Origin: Heterotrichella gracilis
Lineage: Eukaryota; Sar; Xanthophyceae; Tribonematales; Xanthonemataceae
DNA: 64,000 nucleotides
Reading direction: 5' to 3'
NCBI GenBank assembly: GCA_032358255.1
Contig: JAULBX010025053.1
Location: forward strand, 124,001-188,000
Shown here: positions 12,348 to 25,300 of the stretch, piece after piece
Numbering within the stretch: the first letter of the stretch is position 1
Layout: every line of letters begins with the position of its first letter
The notes under the pieces: generated by a model
What the model was told of the DNA's origin: nothing
Seen by the model: only the letters and a program-made list of their open reading frames with translations
Databases searched by the model: none
Translations under genes and position numbers: made by a program

Positions 12348-13329
12348 TGACTATGGTACTAGTCGGCATTGCTTGTCACCTGGTGCTGAAATACAATTGC
12401 CACCTAGATTAGCTTGATAAAAAATGCCGGCGCCCTAGATAGATCACTGGAACCGGAAAGTATCTTCACTTGTGTGCATCCCAGCGCACTTTCATTGGCA
12501 GGTTTCGTTGTCAGCCAGAACAGTGGCATCACCGTGTTTTTCTGGCTGTACGCTTGCACTTGAAACAGCGGGATGAAGCATTGCCGTATTAGCACTGCCC
12601 CGAGTTCTTAGAACCCAATCCCCTTATATCTCACATATCATGGCGATTATGGTCAGACCTTGTGAGATCCCATAGCACCTGAAGGGAGGAGGACTGATCC
12701 CCATACAAGCAGCACTTACAACTTCAATATCTCAGCTTCAGTGTAGTGTGACGCTGTCACAAGCTACCACCTCAGCCGTGATGTACCGTACTATGGTGAT
12801 CTTTCCCACACGATTTTAAAAATGCGTACAGTAGTGGAGGAATCCACAATCTATGAATGCTCAGATAATAAGCCATATTTGTGAGCAAAAATGCTGGACA
12901 GCACGCAGTAAAAACCATGAGCTGAATGGTGCCGCGCAGACTTGCAGCCTGACCCAGTGTTGTGCCCCTATTGTTAATATAACTTGGCAGTGACTTTGCC
13001 ATCATTATGAAGATTTATCAACAATATTTATTACAAATGGTTGGCATACCTTGACAGGTATGGCCCTCACGATTGTGGTACCATGTGGCATGGTTGGCGT
13101 GGCGTGGTTTGGCAAAGCAAAGAAAACCTTGTGGTCCACAAATATGTATTCCAGCCTCCTGAGCAGTTGCTCAGCATTCAATGCAAGACCTCTGGAGTGC
13201 TTAATAACCCAATATCTGCACCACTATCACTGAAATGACGGAACTCGGGGTTCGATTGAGTTTGCCTTGGGATTTGGAATAGTAGGCAGTCCCGAAGGAA
13301 AAGCTAGTCCGAGACCACCACAACATGTG
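12348..13329. other. Intergenic region before thioredoxin z
   Basis: There is no supportable gene in this 1 kb. It should hold the 3' UTR of the expansin-FAS1 gene and the promoter and 5' UTR of thioredoxin z. Frames that read upstream of 13330 use non-ATG starts and are not believed. Confidence 0.6.
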
Positions 13330-14896
13330 ATGCCGCCGCTTGCGGCACATAAAGCAAGCGCTTTAGCTGGTGTCTGCGTTACCACAGCTCTGTCCCGTGC
13401 AAGCAACGCCCTACTTGCAAATAGCGCTGTGCATGCATATAGTAACAGCCACTACACCCCAAGACTTCAAAAGGTCTGCCAGGGGAGCGGGTTTCGCAGC
13501 CACTCTACAGCAACTGGCTGTAGCCGCTTTTGCAACATGCAAGTCGCCATGGTGAAGCCAGCGGTATGCACGGCCTCCTGCAGAGCTGTAGCTCCAAAGA
13601 GACATTCTGTGGCTGGATTCAGAGCAAAGGCTCAAAACGCCCACCTTGGGTTTCTCCATGCACACAGAGGGACGGCGTCGCAGAGGCGCTCGACTGTTGT
13701 TACTCATGTTGCTGTAAGTGGGTTGTGGCTGTGGGGTGCCTGCACTGTCACTTGCATATTGCATGCATGCATGTGCTGCATGCGCATGAGGTTGCGTTGA
13801 CGGAACAGACCAAACCCTCAACGAAGGTGTCTTCTAAGTGGGCTTTGGGAGATTGATCAGGCACCTTAACCAGGAGGTGTTTCTTGCCACCAGGTTGCAA
13901 CAACACGCTAGGCAGAACCTAGCTTAGATGGCAGGGACATTTTCAACCCACCAGCTGTTGTACAGCTATGCCAGAGAGGCATTCTGTGCAGCAGTTCTGC
14001 AGCTTTTAGATTCCTTACCACTTGCCTTTCCTGCATGCTCGCAGATACAGAAGATGACCGCTGAGGAGCTTGAGGTGGCCATCCAGGAGCGCGACACCCC
14101 CCTGATTATCGACTTTTTTGGTACGTGGCTCCTGTGGTTGCTGTCACCTTGGTTGGCGCAAGGTCAGGCAGAGTTACTGACATCTAGTGCTTTACTTACC
14201 TGCAGCCACGTGGTGCGGCCCCTGCCTGCTGCTTGCAAAGGAGCTGGAGCAGGTAACAATGGTTTATTGGTGCCTCCCCATACCTGCTTAGCAGGTGTCT
14301 GTCAGTGACTGTGAGGCACACTTCTTGCCTGGAAACACTGAAATCATAAACGGTTGAGAGGATCCTTTGTAGACAACTTTTAAAGGTTGTTACATATCTT
14401 TGTGAAGGTGAACGAGGAGCTGGACGGCAAAGTGCGCATCATCAAGATCGACACGGATGAGAACCCTGAGCTGAGCTCGCAGCTGCAGGTAAGGAAACCA
14501 CTGGGTAGAAAGAAGAAAAGAAAAGAAGACAAGGGCCAAAGGCATGCATAGCAAAATAATGGGTACCATTAACTCTGGCTCACCTTGCCCCAACCAGGTG
14601 ACAGCAACCATCTGACAGTGACAGCAACCACAAATAGGCCGCAGTTTGGGGGGCTCTGTTCTGTTATGCTTGTCGCCAGGATGCAGATGTGGGAATCGGG
14701 GGTGTGGCACTGCCCATATCGGATTTTTCGGGGCAGTTTGGGCCAGCGCGCGTCTAACAAGCTTGTTTTCCTGCAGATCGCTGGCCTGCCAACCATGGTG
14801 TTTGTTGCTTTGGACAAGAACAAGCCAGCATTGAGGACAGAAGGGATGCTGCCAGCACACGTCATCAAAGACATAGTGCTGAAGGAGCTGCAGTGA
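13330..14896 (+). CDS. TRXZ: Plastid thioredoxin z (CITRX-type), TRX z
   Basis: Thioredoxin z is a plastid dithiol oxidoreductase; in plants it is tied to the plastid-encoded RNA polymerase and chloroplast gene expression. The five exons are 13330-13713, 14045-14120, 14206-14252, 14408-14488 and 14777-14896 (TGA). The first exon (about 128 residues) is rich in Ala, Ser, Arg and His with few acidic residues, as for a chloroplast transit peptide, though it is long. The mature domain has LIIDFFATWCGPC with the WCGPC active site split across an intron, then the family-typical IIKIDTDENPELSSQLQ, IAGLPTMVF with the cis-Pro, and LRTEGMLPAHVI. The RTEG-L-P segment is characteristic of the z/CITRX class and not of m, f, x or y types. 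ATG 13330 is the first in-frame Met; 13537 is an alternative start. Confidence in the class is high and in the transit start moderate. Confidence 0.93.
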
Positions 14897-16866
14897 CGAT
14901 GGAGGTCAACATGACCAAGCCACACAGCGGACGCACCAAACTGTTGGGCAGGCTGACGCGGGCATATCAAATAACAGCGTGCGGCATATGGCAATTGAGT
15001 ATGGACCAGCTTGGGCCGGGTGGTGTAATGAAAGCACCTGATCAGATTGCAGGCATTGCAACTGGATGGACGGACGCGTGGCTTCCTCTGTAGACGTCAA
15101 ATCATTTTCTTGGTAGTGTGGATTTACAAAGGAGGCAAATTTTATTTGGTGCCAATTCAGTTTGGAATCTTGCAGTACATGGACAGCGTGAAAGTATATT
15201 GTGTACACACGTGGCTGGCATTCATAACCCAACATGATATTGAACACTGTTGGGTTATGAAGTAGTATCAGGTGGAGCATGCCATGATGTGGCGGAGAGG
15301 GTGGGCAAGCTGTGCAGCACTTGTGCTGCCTTTGTGTGGTGCCAGCCGAAGTAGTATGATGACAATAACTTTATGTGTAACGAATCATTACCAATGATAG
15401 TTTGAGAACCCCACGGTACTGCACTGCATAATACATATTCCACCGCCGGGGCACTGGGTAGTGGGCTCAAGCCTAGTGGCCTTGACATTCCTGCGAGTGC
15501 CTGCAAGGATGATCCAGTGGATGACTGGTAGCCACCATGGCGGCCAGGCAAGTGTCCGGTCATCAGGCTGTGATCCCAGGCTCACCAGCAAATGCCATTG
15601 AATGCATCCAAGCATCTGTCAGGACGACGAAGCCGTCTAGTAGTCTGCTTCCGGCTGCAAACTTTGAGGCTGTTATCATAAAGGAAAGAAAAGAAAACAG
15701 ACGCCAATTTGGAAGGCGTAAATAAGGCGGCATAAGTGAATCAGACACGCTGTCAGCCACCCTGTCCGGCGGCCATCATCAGCTCACAGTGACTGTGCTG
15801 GCAGCACAGTGCCTATGGACGCCGGGTCCACTTTGCTAGGCCCTGGGTCACTGACCCAGCTGAGCTGGCCCTGTTATGGCCGCCAGCGGCTGGAGGTGGC
15901 AACGCCTGTCAGTGTAAGAGGATAATATGTTGTTATAAATATATTCCTTCAATACCCTACATAAGGGTTTACTGGCGCAAAGCAACCAGAAACCCTAAAG
16001 GAGGATGCTGGCTCTAGAAGCCTCTAGGCAGTGCGTGGTGTAGCTGGAACCTCCAATCATTCTTGGAGAGGGTTCCTATGCAGTTACACTGGAGCATGCC
16101 TCCGAGGAAGCTCGAGTCAGCTGACTACAGCTTGGCCATTCAAATGCTTGCTTACATTGGTCATTTGAAATGGAACAAAAGACACCACACGCACGTGGCA
16201 CTGTTAGGAATGCCACAATCATTGTGCTCAGGGAGCGCGTTCACATCACATGTGTGACAATTAGGCTAGGCGGTCCAGGACAATGGGTCCAAGACAATTA
16301 GCCCTGGGCCTACGCAGTTGGCAACGGCACTGCAAATAATGTCATGCTCAATATTATGCTCAACTCTGGTCTATTCCACCCTTAATCAACCACCTTTGTC
16401 CATGTAAAATATTGATCATCTGTGACTGTAATCAATAATTTATCAACAACCTCTCCATGCCATAGGACATGCATGCATAATACGTGTGCAAAAGCGCTGG
16501 CGTATATTCAGTAGCCTAGGAGGCAAGCGCTTGCAACCCGCCACCCTTAAACCACAAAAAGATATGCCAGTCCACTGCGTCCAGTACAATGTGTCTAATG
16601 TGGCGCACCGCCACTTCACCAATTCCCATCAATTTCAACTGCAAAAAAGATTAAACTTGCAAGATATGCAGCCGCAATCACAGAGGCCACCACAATTATT
16701 GTCAGAACCCCCCTGATGGGTCTGAGTCAGCCAAGCTGATATTGCTATCAGCAAACCCGTCAGCGCACAGTGTGGCTGGTTACCAATATAACCAGCACTA
16801 GTACCAGCACGTTGATCTATAAAACGAGCACCCATTGCAATTGCAATGTTTCATCCTGGATTTGAT
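14897..16866. other. Convergent intergenic region, thioredoxin z / HRGP-like protein
   Basis: This 2 kb contains the 3' ends of two convergent genes. No coding exon is supported. It holds a perfect 11-bp hairpin (15223-15259), a TGTAA at 15025-15029 that could serve as an algal poly(A) signal for thioredoxin z, and one AAACCCTAAA (about 15990). Confidence 0.55.
15223..15259. repeat. Perfect 11-bp inverted repeat, 15-base loop
   Basis: CATAACCCAAC at 15223-15233 is the exact reverse complement of GTTGGGTTATG at 15249-15259. It lies about 330 bases past the thioredoxin z stop codon and could be a 3' UTR stem-loop or a relic of a small inverted-repeat element. No target-site duplication was recognised. 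Confidence 0.75.
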
Positions 16867-19800
16867 TTAGCGCCCTGCTGCACTGTTTTCAGCAGAGACG
16901 GTGCCCGAGGCGTGGTTCTCAGCAACGTTGCCGTTTGTGTCAGCAGCCTGCTCGTTGGTCATGGACTGGGTGCTGGGGGCAGCCTCAGTTGCATGCGTCC
17001 CCCTCCTGGTGTGGATGATAGCAACCACCGTGGCAATGAAGATCAGCCCTCCCACAGACGCACCAATTGCAATACCTTTGCAGCAAACAACAGAGTTTCA
17101 GCACTTGAATCAACTGCACAGTGCCAGTAATACAAGAAGTCACGAAAAGCGCGCATCCAGTAAAACAATTAATTGAATTCAATCGCTTGACAATGTGGGA
17201 GAGGCGGTGCAGATGAAGACCACATGTGCAAGTGCGTACCAATGATGGCGCCGGTAGACAGCTTGTTCTTTGATGGAGGCATTGGGGGAGGGGAAAACAG
17301 TGATGCAGGTGCGATGATGCCGGGGAGGACCACATCATTTGCAGCCTGCTGCAGGTTGGCTTGGCTAGTCTGGCTGACAAAGGAGGCCAAGTTGCTTGAA
17401 TTGGCAGCAAGACCTACAGCACAAAAGGATAATATTTAGTAAAATTGTCCAAATATCTTACATTGATAACAGGCCAATAGTTATGGTGAACGCGCATGCA
17501 TATGTCCCCAGCCATGATGGTGAAGCATGATCTGAAGCATCGGCGGTACAGTTGTTACTGATCATGCCACATACCCTTGACAGCGCTGGCCAGTGTGGTC
17601 TGGGAGGTGAACACAGCCTTCTGGACAGCCTCAATGTCGACTGCGTTGGTGGTCACGATGTTGATGTTGGCGGTAGCAGATGCAGTGGCGTTCAGGACCG
17701 ATGCGCTGACATTGAACCTGTCACTGGCGGGCACCTGCACGCACCATTTGGCAAGTCAGTACACCCAGCTTTCTGATTGCTTTGACATGCAACCGATTGC
17801 ATGTGTGGACAGTGGAGCCATCCACCCAAACATTGTTTCAACAAGTTCAAAATGGCATCAAAATGACATCAAAGTTCTCAGCTATGTCTGGTATGACCGA
17901 CCAGACATCCACGCCCTACTACAAGCAGCTTAACTGCCAGCCTTGCAACTTATTGGTTACCGACATTGTCCCCTTACTGATGGTTTCCCCTTGGTGTGTG
18001 CAGATCCGTTCCTGCACTGGCTAGAACAGTGCACATTTCCTTTCCTTACAAAGTAGGAATGCCTACCTGTGCAATGACTGCAGTCTGGGTCTCGTTGGCA
18101 ACAGCTGTGACCACCGCAGGGTCGGTCAGGTCCAGCAGTGTGTCCTCCGAATCTTGCAGCAGGCGGCGCGAGGAGGTGACTGTGAGGGGGACCGGCACCG
18201 CAGCGATGCGCTTGGCGATGACTGCGTACATCAGCTGCGCCACCTTGTAGTAGGCGTCATCTGTCTTGCCCAGCAGGTTGGCGATGGTGGAGACTGTGTT
18301 CATGATGATCACCTCACGCCTGCGTGGAGAACAGCATTGCAATTTATCAGTGTCCAACCTTGAATTCCAAAATTAAACATGACATCAGTAGAAATATCAG
18401 TGTTGATATTGTTGATATTACACAATTTTTGTATTGTTATACAACCATCAACATAAGCATGTGATTGTGGCAATCAACCATTGCAATGCAGGCTTCAGCT
18501 GATCACAATCCCAATTGCCGTGGACAGTGTTTTGTATTCCCATTGAAAATCAATAAATGCTGGCACAAATTAGTGGTTCAACTTAGAGCAAGAGATAATC
18601 ATAGTAAACCCTCGCGACCTTTTCCTGCGCAATGCTTGTGAACAAACATTTAGGATTCCAACAATGGTTTTACCTGTACATCCTGGAGCCTGGGCCCGTG
18701 GGGCGGGTGATGGAAGAGCCCAGAGCATCAAACGCGCCAATGCTGATGGTCTGTGAGATGCCCATCACTGCCTTCAGCTGGGTTGCGTTCAAGCTCGAGT
18801 TCTTGCCAAACACCAGCAGAGTGGACATTGGGCTGAGCACAAGCAGATCATTGCAGCTGGTGGGCTTGGGGGCAGCCAGTGGCAGTGTGAAGCGCAGCTT
18901 GGTTGCAATGTCATAGCAAGGGGCAGCAAAGGCCAATGTGTCTGCATTACAGAGAATGATGTCAGGTTCACGCTACAGATATTGCAATAGAAGCTGGTGG
19001 ATTCAAGGTTGCAGTGCCAGATTGTTTCTGAACATCCCGATGAGCAATAGATAGCTACGCATGAATGTCAGCGTTTTTACACCAAGCCTTACAAAACATG
19101 AAGGGCATCCTGATGTTACATTGAATAACGTTTCATCAGCACGCATCTAAGATAATTACCCCGCAGTGCTTGGCGCAGTAGCTCAGCTACTCATAAGCGT
19201 AAACAGGTCACAGATTCCAGTTTAAAATAAATGAACGACAATAAGAAGAAAAGAAGAAAAAAAAACTTACTGTCAACGGACAGGGAGCCGGTTCCACGTG
19301 GTGCGGGCACCAGCGTGACCACACCCAGGGAGGAGTTGTCACCCTGCGCCTTGCGGATGGCAAAGCTGCCCTGGGTGCTGACGCCACTGAGCTCGGAGTC
19401 GTCCAGGTTGGTGTTGTTGTTCACATCAAAGTACACCTGCAAGGGGAGGGGACATGGCATTGATACGAAGTTGGATGCTGCTTCATTCTGGTGTGGGCTT
19501 CAGATATTTTGGATGTTGCTATATATGGATGCATTTGCAGCCACAGGTATGTCACCGCTCTGACCACCGCAGGGCTATGATGGTGTTCATTGCAAGCTAC
19601 ACACTGCCAGCCTGGCAGAGGGCCTGGGCCAGACAGGGCACCTTGATAAGCATTCAGACAAAATAGGAAATTCAATGGGATGCGCTTGGCGCTCTGCCAA
19701 ACAGCCAAGTAGGTTTCTGCCATTCTACTTACCCTGCAGTTGTCCAAGTATCCATCGTATGCGATTCCGGTGCAGGTCTCAAAGGCGGTGGCAGGAGGGG

Positions 19801-21354
19801 GAGGGGTGCTGGAAGGAGGGGCTGAGGCACCTCCCTGAACCTTCACAGGGCTTGGGGGGGGCAGCTGTGGTGGTGGACGTGGGGATGGTGGGCGAGGGGA
19901 TGGTGGTGATGGGGACGCCGCTGGGGGCGATGGTGGTGGGGATGGTGGGGAGGGTGGCGTTGCAGTGGCGGGTGAAGGTGGGGAGGGTGAAGGTGGGGAG
20001 GGGGATGGTGGTGACGGGGATGGCGGGGATGGGGATGGAGGTGGTGGTGCTGGGGATGGAGGTGGCGGGGATGGTGACGGTGGTGATGGGGATGGTGGTG
20101 GTGGCCGAGGCGATGGCGGGGATGGTGATGGTGGTGGCGGGGTTGGAGATGGTGGGGAGGGGGATGGTGGTGGCGGGGTAGGGGATGGTGGCGATGGCAA
20201 TGGTGGTGACGGTGATGGTGGTGGGGGGGAAGGTGATGGTGATGGTGGGGGAGGTGGTGAAGGTGATGGTGGGGGAGGTGGTGAAGGTGATGGTGGTGAA
20301 GGTGAAGGTGGGGAAGGTGAAGGTGGTGGTGGGGAGGCGTCCGGCGGTGGGGATGGTGGGGCTGCAACAGTGGAGTGGGTGAGTCAGAAATGACACAACT
20401 GCGCTGAGAGCGGTGCTCAGAGCACCCCATATATATGTGCACGAATAGAAAAACACAGCGCGGCTGGTAAGCGCTCCTGTTGACACCAGTGCACTGATGT
20501 TTTGCTGTCAGGAGAACACAGGATAGGTTATATGGTCGCTCAGACAATGACTTTGTCCTGCGCTTGTATATTGTTGACGTTTTAGCAGTTTCAAGCGGTA
20601 CTTCGCTCTACTCTGCTTTGTTTGGTGCGCATTGGGTGGTCTAAAACTTGGTCGGAGACTGCGAGGTCAACGAAATGGAATGACGCTGGACCCTTGGCTG
20701 ACTGTTGTTGAATAATGAAAGCACTTCATGATAAGTTCATTTGGAAGCGGAAAGCGTTCAAATGAGTTTCTCTAGAGTTAGAATGCTGTAAAGGAAGTTG
20801 CGTGTAGCTTGTATCCCTTGTAACTGTCGAGCTAGGCCAGTCAGCGAGCTATACAACGTGATGCTACAGCCAAAGACTTTTACACCGGTCACTTGGCAGG
20901 ACTCTATTGCATATACTATGGTGATACTAGAGACCGTTATCAGTCTGAAAGTAGTTCGAAGCTGCTCGGTTTGTCTAGAACTTTGCTAGTCTGCATTGCA
21001 ACCCGGCATGTACACATGCAACCTATCTGCCCAACACAAATCGGAAGGTAACTACTTGGGGACAGGCACACCAATCCATTAACTCCACTACGATATTTTG
21101 AAAACCAACCGTGTAACTTTGTCGCTATCAACTGGGCCCTGTCCAACAGTTATGGCATGTTGACATGTTGGCAGCACTGCATAGCCGTTATGGGCGACAG
21201 CTTCCCTTCGGTTGGTTGAGAAAAGCCGTAAGAAGCCCCCAACACCAGGATTGTTACTGAAACTAAAAACCTTTCGTGTATCCTTACCTTGTGAGTGCGC
21301 TGAGATTGTCAGGCACACCAGGCACATCGCCAGGAGGAGCTTGCGGGCAGCCAT
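16867..21354 (-). CDS. HRGP-like type I membrane protein: signal, Ser-Pro stalk, SdrD/EF-like module, C-terminal TM
   Basis: Eight exons are followed on the minus strand: 21288-21354 (ATG at 21354), 19733-20361, 19271-19436, 18674-18943, 18067-18319, 17575-17734, 17240-17413 and 16867-17074. Exon 1 is a classical signal peptide (MAARKLLLAMCLVCLTISAH). Exon 2 is a stalk of about 180 residues of SPPSP and SPPPP units, the substrate type for prolyl hydroxylation and arabinosylation in algal walls. It then has a Cys-flanked GIAYDGYLDNC joined to VYFDVNNNTNLDDSE, the Asp/Asn-rich D-x-N-x-N-x-x-D-x-x-E module common in algal and bacterial surface proteins. A mostly helical ectodomain with many NxS/T sites follows (exons 4-6). 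A second Pro patch (FSPPPMPP) comes before the membrane span IIGIAIGASVGGLIFIATVV, with a HTRR stop-transfer and a tail of about 40 residues. It probably sits at the plasma membrane, contacting the wall; no enzyme motif was seen. Confidence 0.82.
19850..20361 (-). repeat. Low-complexity Ser-Pro-rich coding repeat
   Basis: This is the stalk of the HRGP-like gene. The plus strand is almost pure G with GAT/GGT interruptions. All three minus-strand frames stay open here, giving Ser-Pro, His-Pro and Thr-Ile/Pro repeats. Only the Ser-Pro frame splices in phase to the signal peptide (phase G|CC at 20361) and runs into the Cys-containing ectodomain. The tract is expected to be length-variable. Confidence 0.9.
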
Positions 21355-22384
21355 CTTGAACAATAGGTTGCCCAGAACGACCCCGGCTTCTGTTGTCAGA
21401 AAGCTTTGCAACCCACCTGCGTTTCAATATCGTCAGTTAGAAAACTGCAAGAGATGAAGCATCTATAACGCTCAACGTTGGTTTACAAGCCGTACCTAGG
21501 TCAACGGGGCAGCCTTCAAGGAATGCGTTTCCAAGTCTGTTTGCAATTCCGGAGCGTTGATATCTCTTCGCAACCTGATGCCTCTTGCGGTGAACCTGAC
21601 GTGGTCCAGCAGACGCAAGTGAAGGCAAGTGTAACTGTGCTGCAAGAAGAACAGCTGGATGAATATACCAGCCCAGAGAACGCCAGGCTGCAAATTTACC
21701 CACTCACAAGGGGACAATATGGAAGTCAACATAGGGGAACCCTTTCCAAGGGTTATGGTCAGAGCCATGTTTGAATGGAGTTATCCTCCCTTACTAGTTT
21801 GCACACCTAAGCATTTGACACGCTCCATCGAACTTCAGTGCTTCCCAGTCCACCGTGGTGGGACCCAATAATCTTCAAGAAAATGTGACTTGAATGTGAC
21901 ATGAAATTGTCCCAGGTTGAGGAACCACGACACAGCACTAAGACGCAAACAGACTCTTATAATATGAGCAATACCTAACAGTATCAGTACAGCTAACCTG
22001 CGACAATTGTGTTCAAGAAACTTGCCAGAAGCTTTGCGGCATGCAATGCATGCAAAACAACCTTACTGACGTGACCCAGACAGTCAACATATTGCCTGCC
22101 ACCAAAAGACTGGCTGCTTGGCAAAAAAATGGCACTAGTCACTCTGAGGTACTGTCAGTGATTAACAGTCACTTTATCATCGAACCTACCCTACCCTACC
22201 TAACTATATGCGTACCCTACCAATCCTATGCGCACCGCCACTGGCAGCCAGAAAAAAACTACAGGTAAAAAGCAAGCAACAAGTTTGGACAGAACGAAAT
22301 GTGCATACAAAGCCCAATATGATGCCATGGTGTGTAATTCATAACACTGAGCCACCCACACTTGGCTGCACCCATCACAGCCTT
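21355..22384. other. Intergenic region: HRGP-like promoter and SWT1 3' UTR
   Basis: There is no supported gene. The part nearest 21355 should be the promoter of the minus-strand HRGP-like gene. A short CCTAC-unit microsatellite lies at about 22185-22202. Confidence 0.55.
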
Positions 22385-25300
22385 TCACAGCACAACATAT
22401 ATCCTGGCCTTGAGCTCCTCACAGAAATCAACAAGCCTGCCCAGCGCTGGCGCATTGCCTGCATTGGACAAGAAGCCCCACCACGCCATGACCATGCTGT
22501 TGTCAATGGGCACCTCAATGCCACACTGCGGGTCGGCCCTTAAGGCACTGCCAAAGCGCTGCAGCATGCGGATGACGAAGTCATGTGCTGTCTCACGGAT
22601 GAACGCGTCCTGGTGGTGCTCAAACCTGCAAGGGGGACGTCATCACACAGATGCGAACATGGATCACCGCCGTCCCATTTTCTACTAGCTCAGTAGTAAA
22701 ACATTTTTTATCAATAACATGCGCAATGTAAGCACATACAGGTGTTTTTCATGTACTGTGCACAGTACTTATAAGGATGCCGCTGGCCCAGGCTGTGATC
22801 TGGTGCCCACACCCATCTAACATGTTGCAGCATGGGTTCCAACTTGGTGTGTGGTGAACATACCTCTGGACATGATCATATGCATCCACCAGGACCTGCT
22901 TCACGTCATCTGCAATCGCCGCAATGTTTCCAGCAATGCCCTTGAAGGCGACCTCCGGAGTGCCAGGTGGCAGAGAGGTAAGCTCTGCCGTGATCTTCCT
23001 CTTCAGCGTCTCTTGCAACAGATCCAACAGCTCTGTGTATGCACCAGGTAACAAAGTTGGAAAAGCCCCTGACAGTCAAAACCTGACACCCGGTGGTGAG
23101 TCACCAGCAGTCAGACCGCGGCACGCGCACTACATACATCTCGCGATAAATGCCTGATACACAAGGGGCATTACAAAGTGCCCCAAAGGGTCGACTTTAC
23201 ATACGCGCAAAGAAGAGGAATTATGCGGCAAATCCTTTACCTTCCGGCGGTAGGTACACCTGCTGCCGCTTCTTGTGCTGCTGCTGCTGCTGCACAGGCT
23301 GCTGCTGCTGCTGCACAGGCTGGTGCTGTGCAGGTTGCTGCTGCACAGGTTTCTGATGCAGCGCTTGCTGCTGTTGCCTGTATTCCTGCATCGCCTGCTG
23401 CTGCATTGCCAGCTGGTGCTGCTGAAGATGCTGCTGCTGTGCAGCGTACTCAGCAGCTGCAGCGGCGGCCTGCATCGCCAGCTCATTTGCCTCCTGCATC
23501 TGGTGCGCACGATCCTGGGGTACAGGAGCAGGGGAGCGATGTGAACCTTGTTGGGCTGCATGGCCACCTGGCTGCGCATGCCTATCCGGCTGCACATGCC
23601 TATCCAGCTGCACATGCCTATCCAGCTGCTGGTGCTTGACTGCCGCAGGTTGCTGTGTCACCCCTTGATGGCCTGTGCGCGATGTCTGCAAGCGAGAAAC
23701 TGGGCTTCATAAAGGCTTCCTAAAGGCACCTCCGATGCCGGGGTTATCTCACCAAATGTCCAATTGCCTTCTAGAGCGAGGTGAGATGCAATCACCAAAT
23801 GCAGGCAGCCTCACAGATGCGCTGATCACGCAGACACCTACGACTGGTGAGACTACCATACTGGTAACACAAAAGTGACCTCTCACCTGCACTGGAGGCT
23901 CGCGGCCCGTCCCAGTATGTGCGGAACGTGGATCAGGCGAAGGCGTGCCCAGGAAGCCGGCAGGGCTGAAATACGCATTCCTCTCTGCATGAACACACGA
24001 GCATCATGTTGATAAGATTCAACACTCAGCCACATCTGCACTGTACACATTTGGAGTATGGAAAATATAAAAAAATCCAACTAACAACTCATAAGCTGAC
24101 CGGCCAACGAGCTGCGCGCAATGGTGTAGCCATGGGGTCTACAGCAGAGCCAACAAAGGATAGGATCACGGCCAAATGGCAGCAGTAACCTGAGTAGATA
24201 TAAATCACCTATCAAAAGCATCTGACCACATGGCAGGCCATCATCAGGAACTTGCCTGATTGACGTGAACCAGCAGATGCAGGTGTGTTTGGAGCTGGAG
24301 ATGCATGCCCCATGCGGCGGGGCATCTGCTGGCTCATATGCGCAAGGCGGTCTAGCAGTGCCGCGGCACACTCCTTGCCAGCTGCAAGTGCCATGCTCGC
24401 TTCCTGGAAGCTCACAAAGTCCTCAATTGTTGACGGTGTGCTGCAGCCTGCGTAGTGCATCAAGGAATCAACAAGCTTTGAAAACACATGTGCACACAGG
24501 ATTTTGCTTTGTACTGCATCATCTGGGATGTGCTATATGCAGGTGCAAGCCCCGCAGCAAATCCAGTCGATTGAAGGTCATAACAGTGTACATAGTCAAG
24601 TCTAGGTGCAGCTTCGTACCTTCCTTTGAAGCAGGCACTGAGACGAGTTCCATGAGCTGCAACAATGCAGTGGCCGCCCCCACCGCAGTTTCTCGCGTGG
24701 CCCCTTGAGACCTGATCAGCTGCCTGCATGCCTGCTCCAAGGTGTCATTTGCTTCCCTGATGCGCCTGTTGTGGCTCCACACATCGCTGAGCACAGATGT
24801 CCAGTGGTCTTTGATCATGCGCAGCACCTTGAGTGCATCCCACGGCAACGATTGCTTGATCACATCTACGAGCGGCAACCGATATCAAAGTCATGTTTGT
24901 GCAGGCGCGCTGCACTGCAGAACAGCGACACCTGATGAGATTACACATGGGATACCTTAGAATCCAAATGAAAGCATTTTGAAAAAGCTAAGTTTAAGAT
25001 TTTCGGGGGGAATTTGTTCTAATATACGACGGTTTGTTAAGGGGAGTCGTCACTATGAAGTTCCACTCACCTGCCCAGATATCATCGTATTCCCTTTGGA
25101 AAATGTACTTGATGACAGGTCCCAGGTATGCTTCCACCAGGTGCATGGCTCCTGCCGCTATATCCATCCATGGCGAGGCCCCACTGCTTCCTGATGTGGA
25201 AGGAGCGTGGTGTACTGAGGATCCACTCTGCGGCGGCGTTCGGTGCGACACAGGGGTGCGGGATGGGGCTGTGCTCTGCGGAGGAGGTGTAGACTTCGGC

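Noticed and set aside
13267-13329. N-terminal extension of thioredoxin z
   Set aside because: The upstream frame begins with a TTG codon; the first ATG is at 13330.
19965-20393. Plus-strand Gly-Asp-rich open frame
   Set aside because: It is the antisense shadow of the Ser-Pro stalk and shows pure repeat with no flanking coding exon.
19779-20547. His-rich and Thr-rich open frames opposite or beside the Ser-Pro stalk
   Set aside because: They are frame shadows of the low-complexity tract; neither splices to a signal peptide or continues into a protein-like region.
22185-22202. CCTAC repeats as a possible telomere or CRISPR signal
   Set aside because: Only three to four units; it is an ordinary microsatellite and differs from the CCCTAAA unit.
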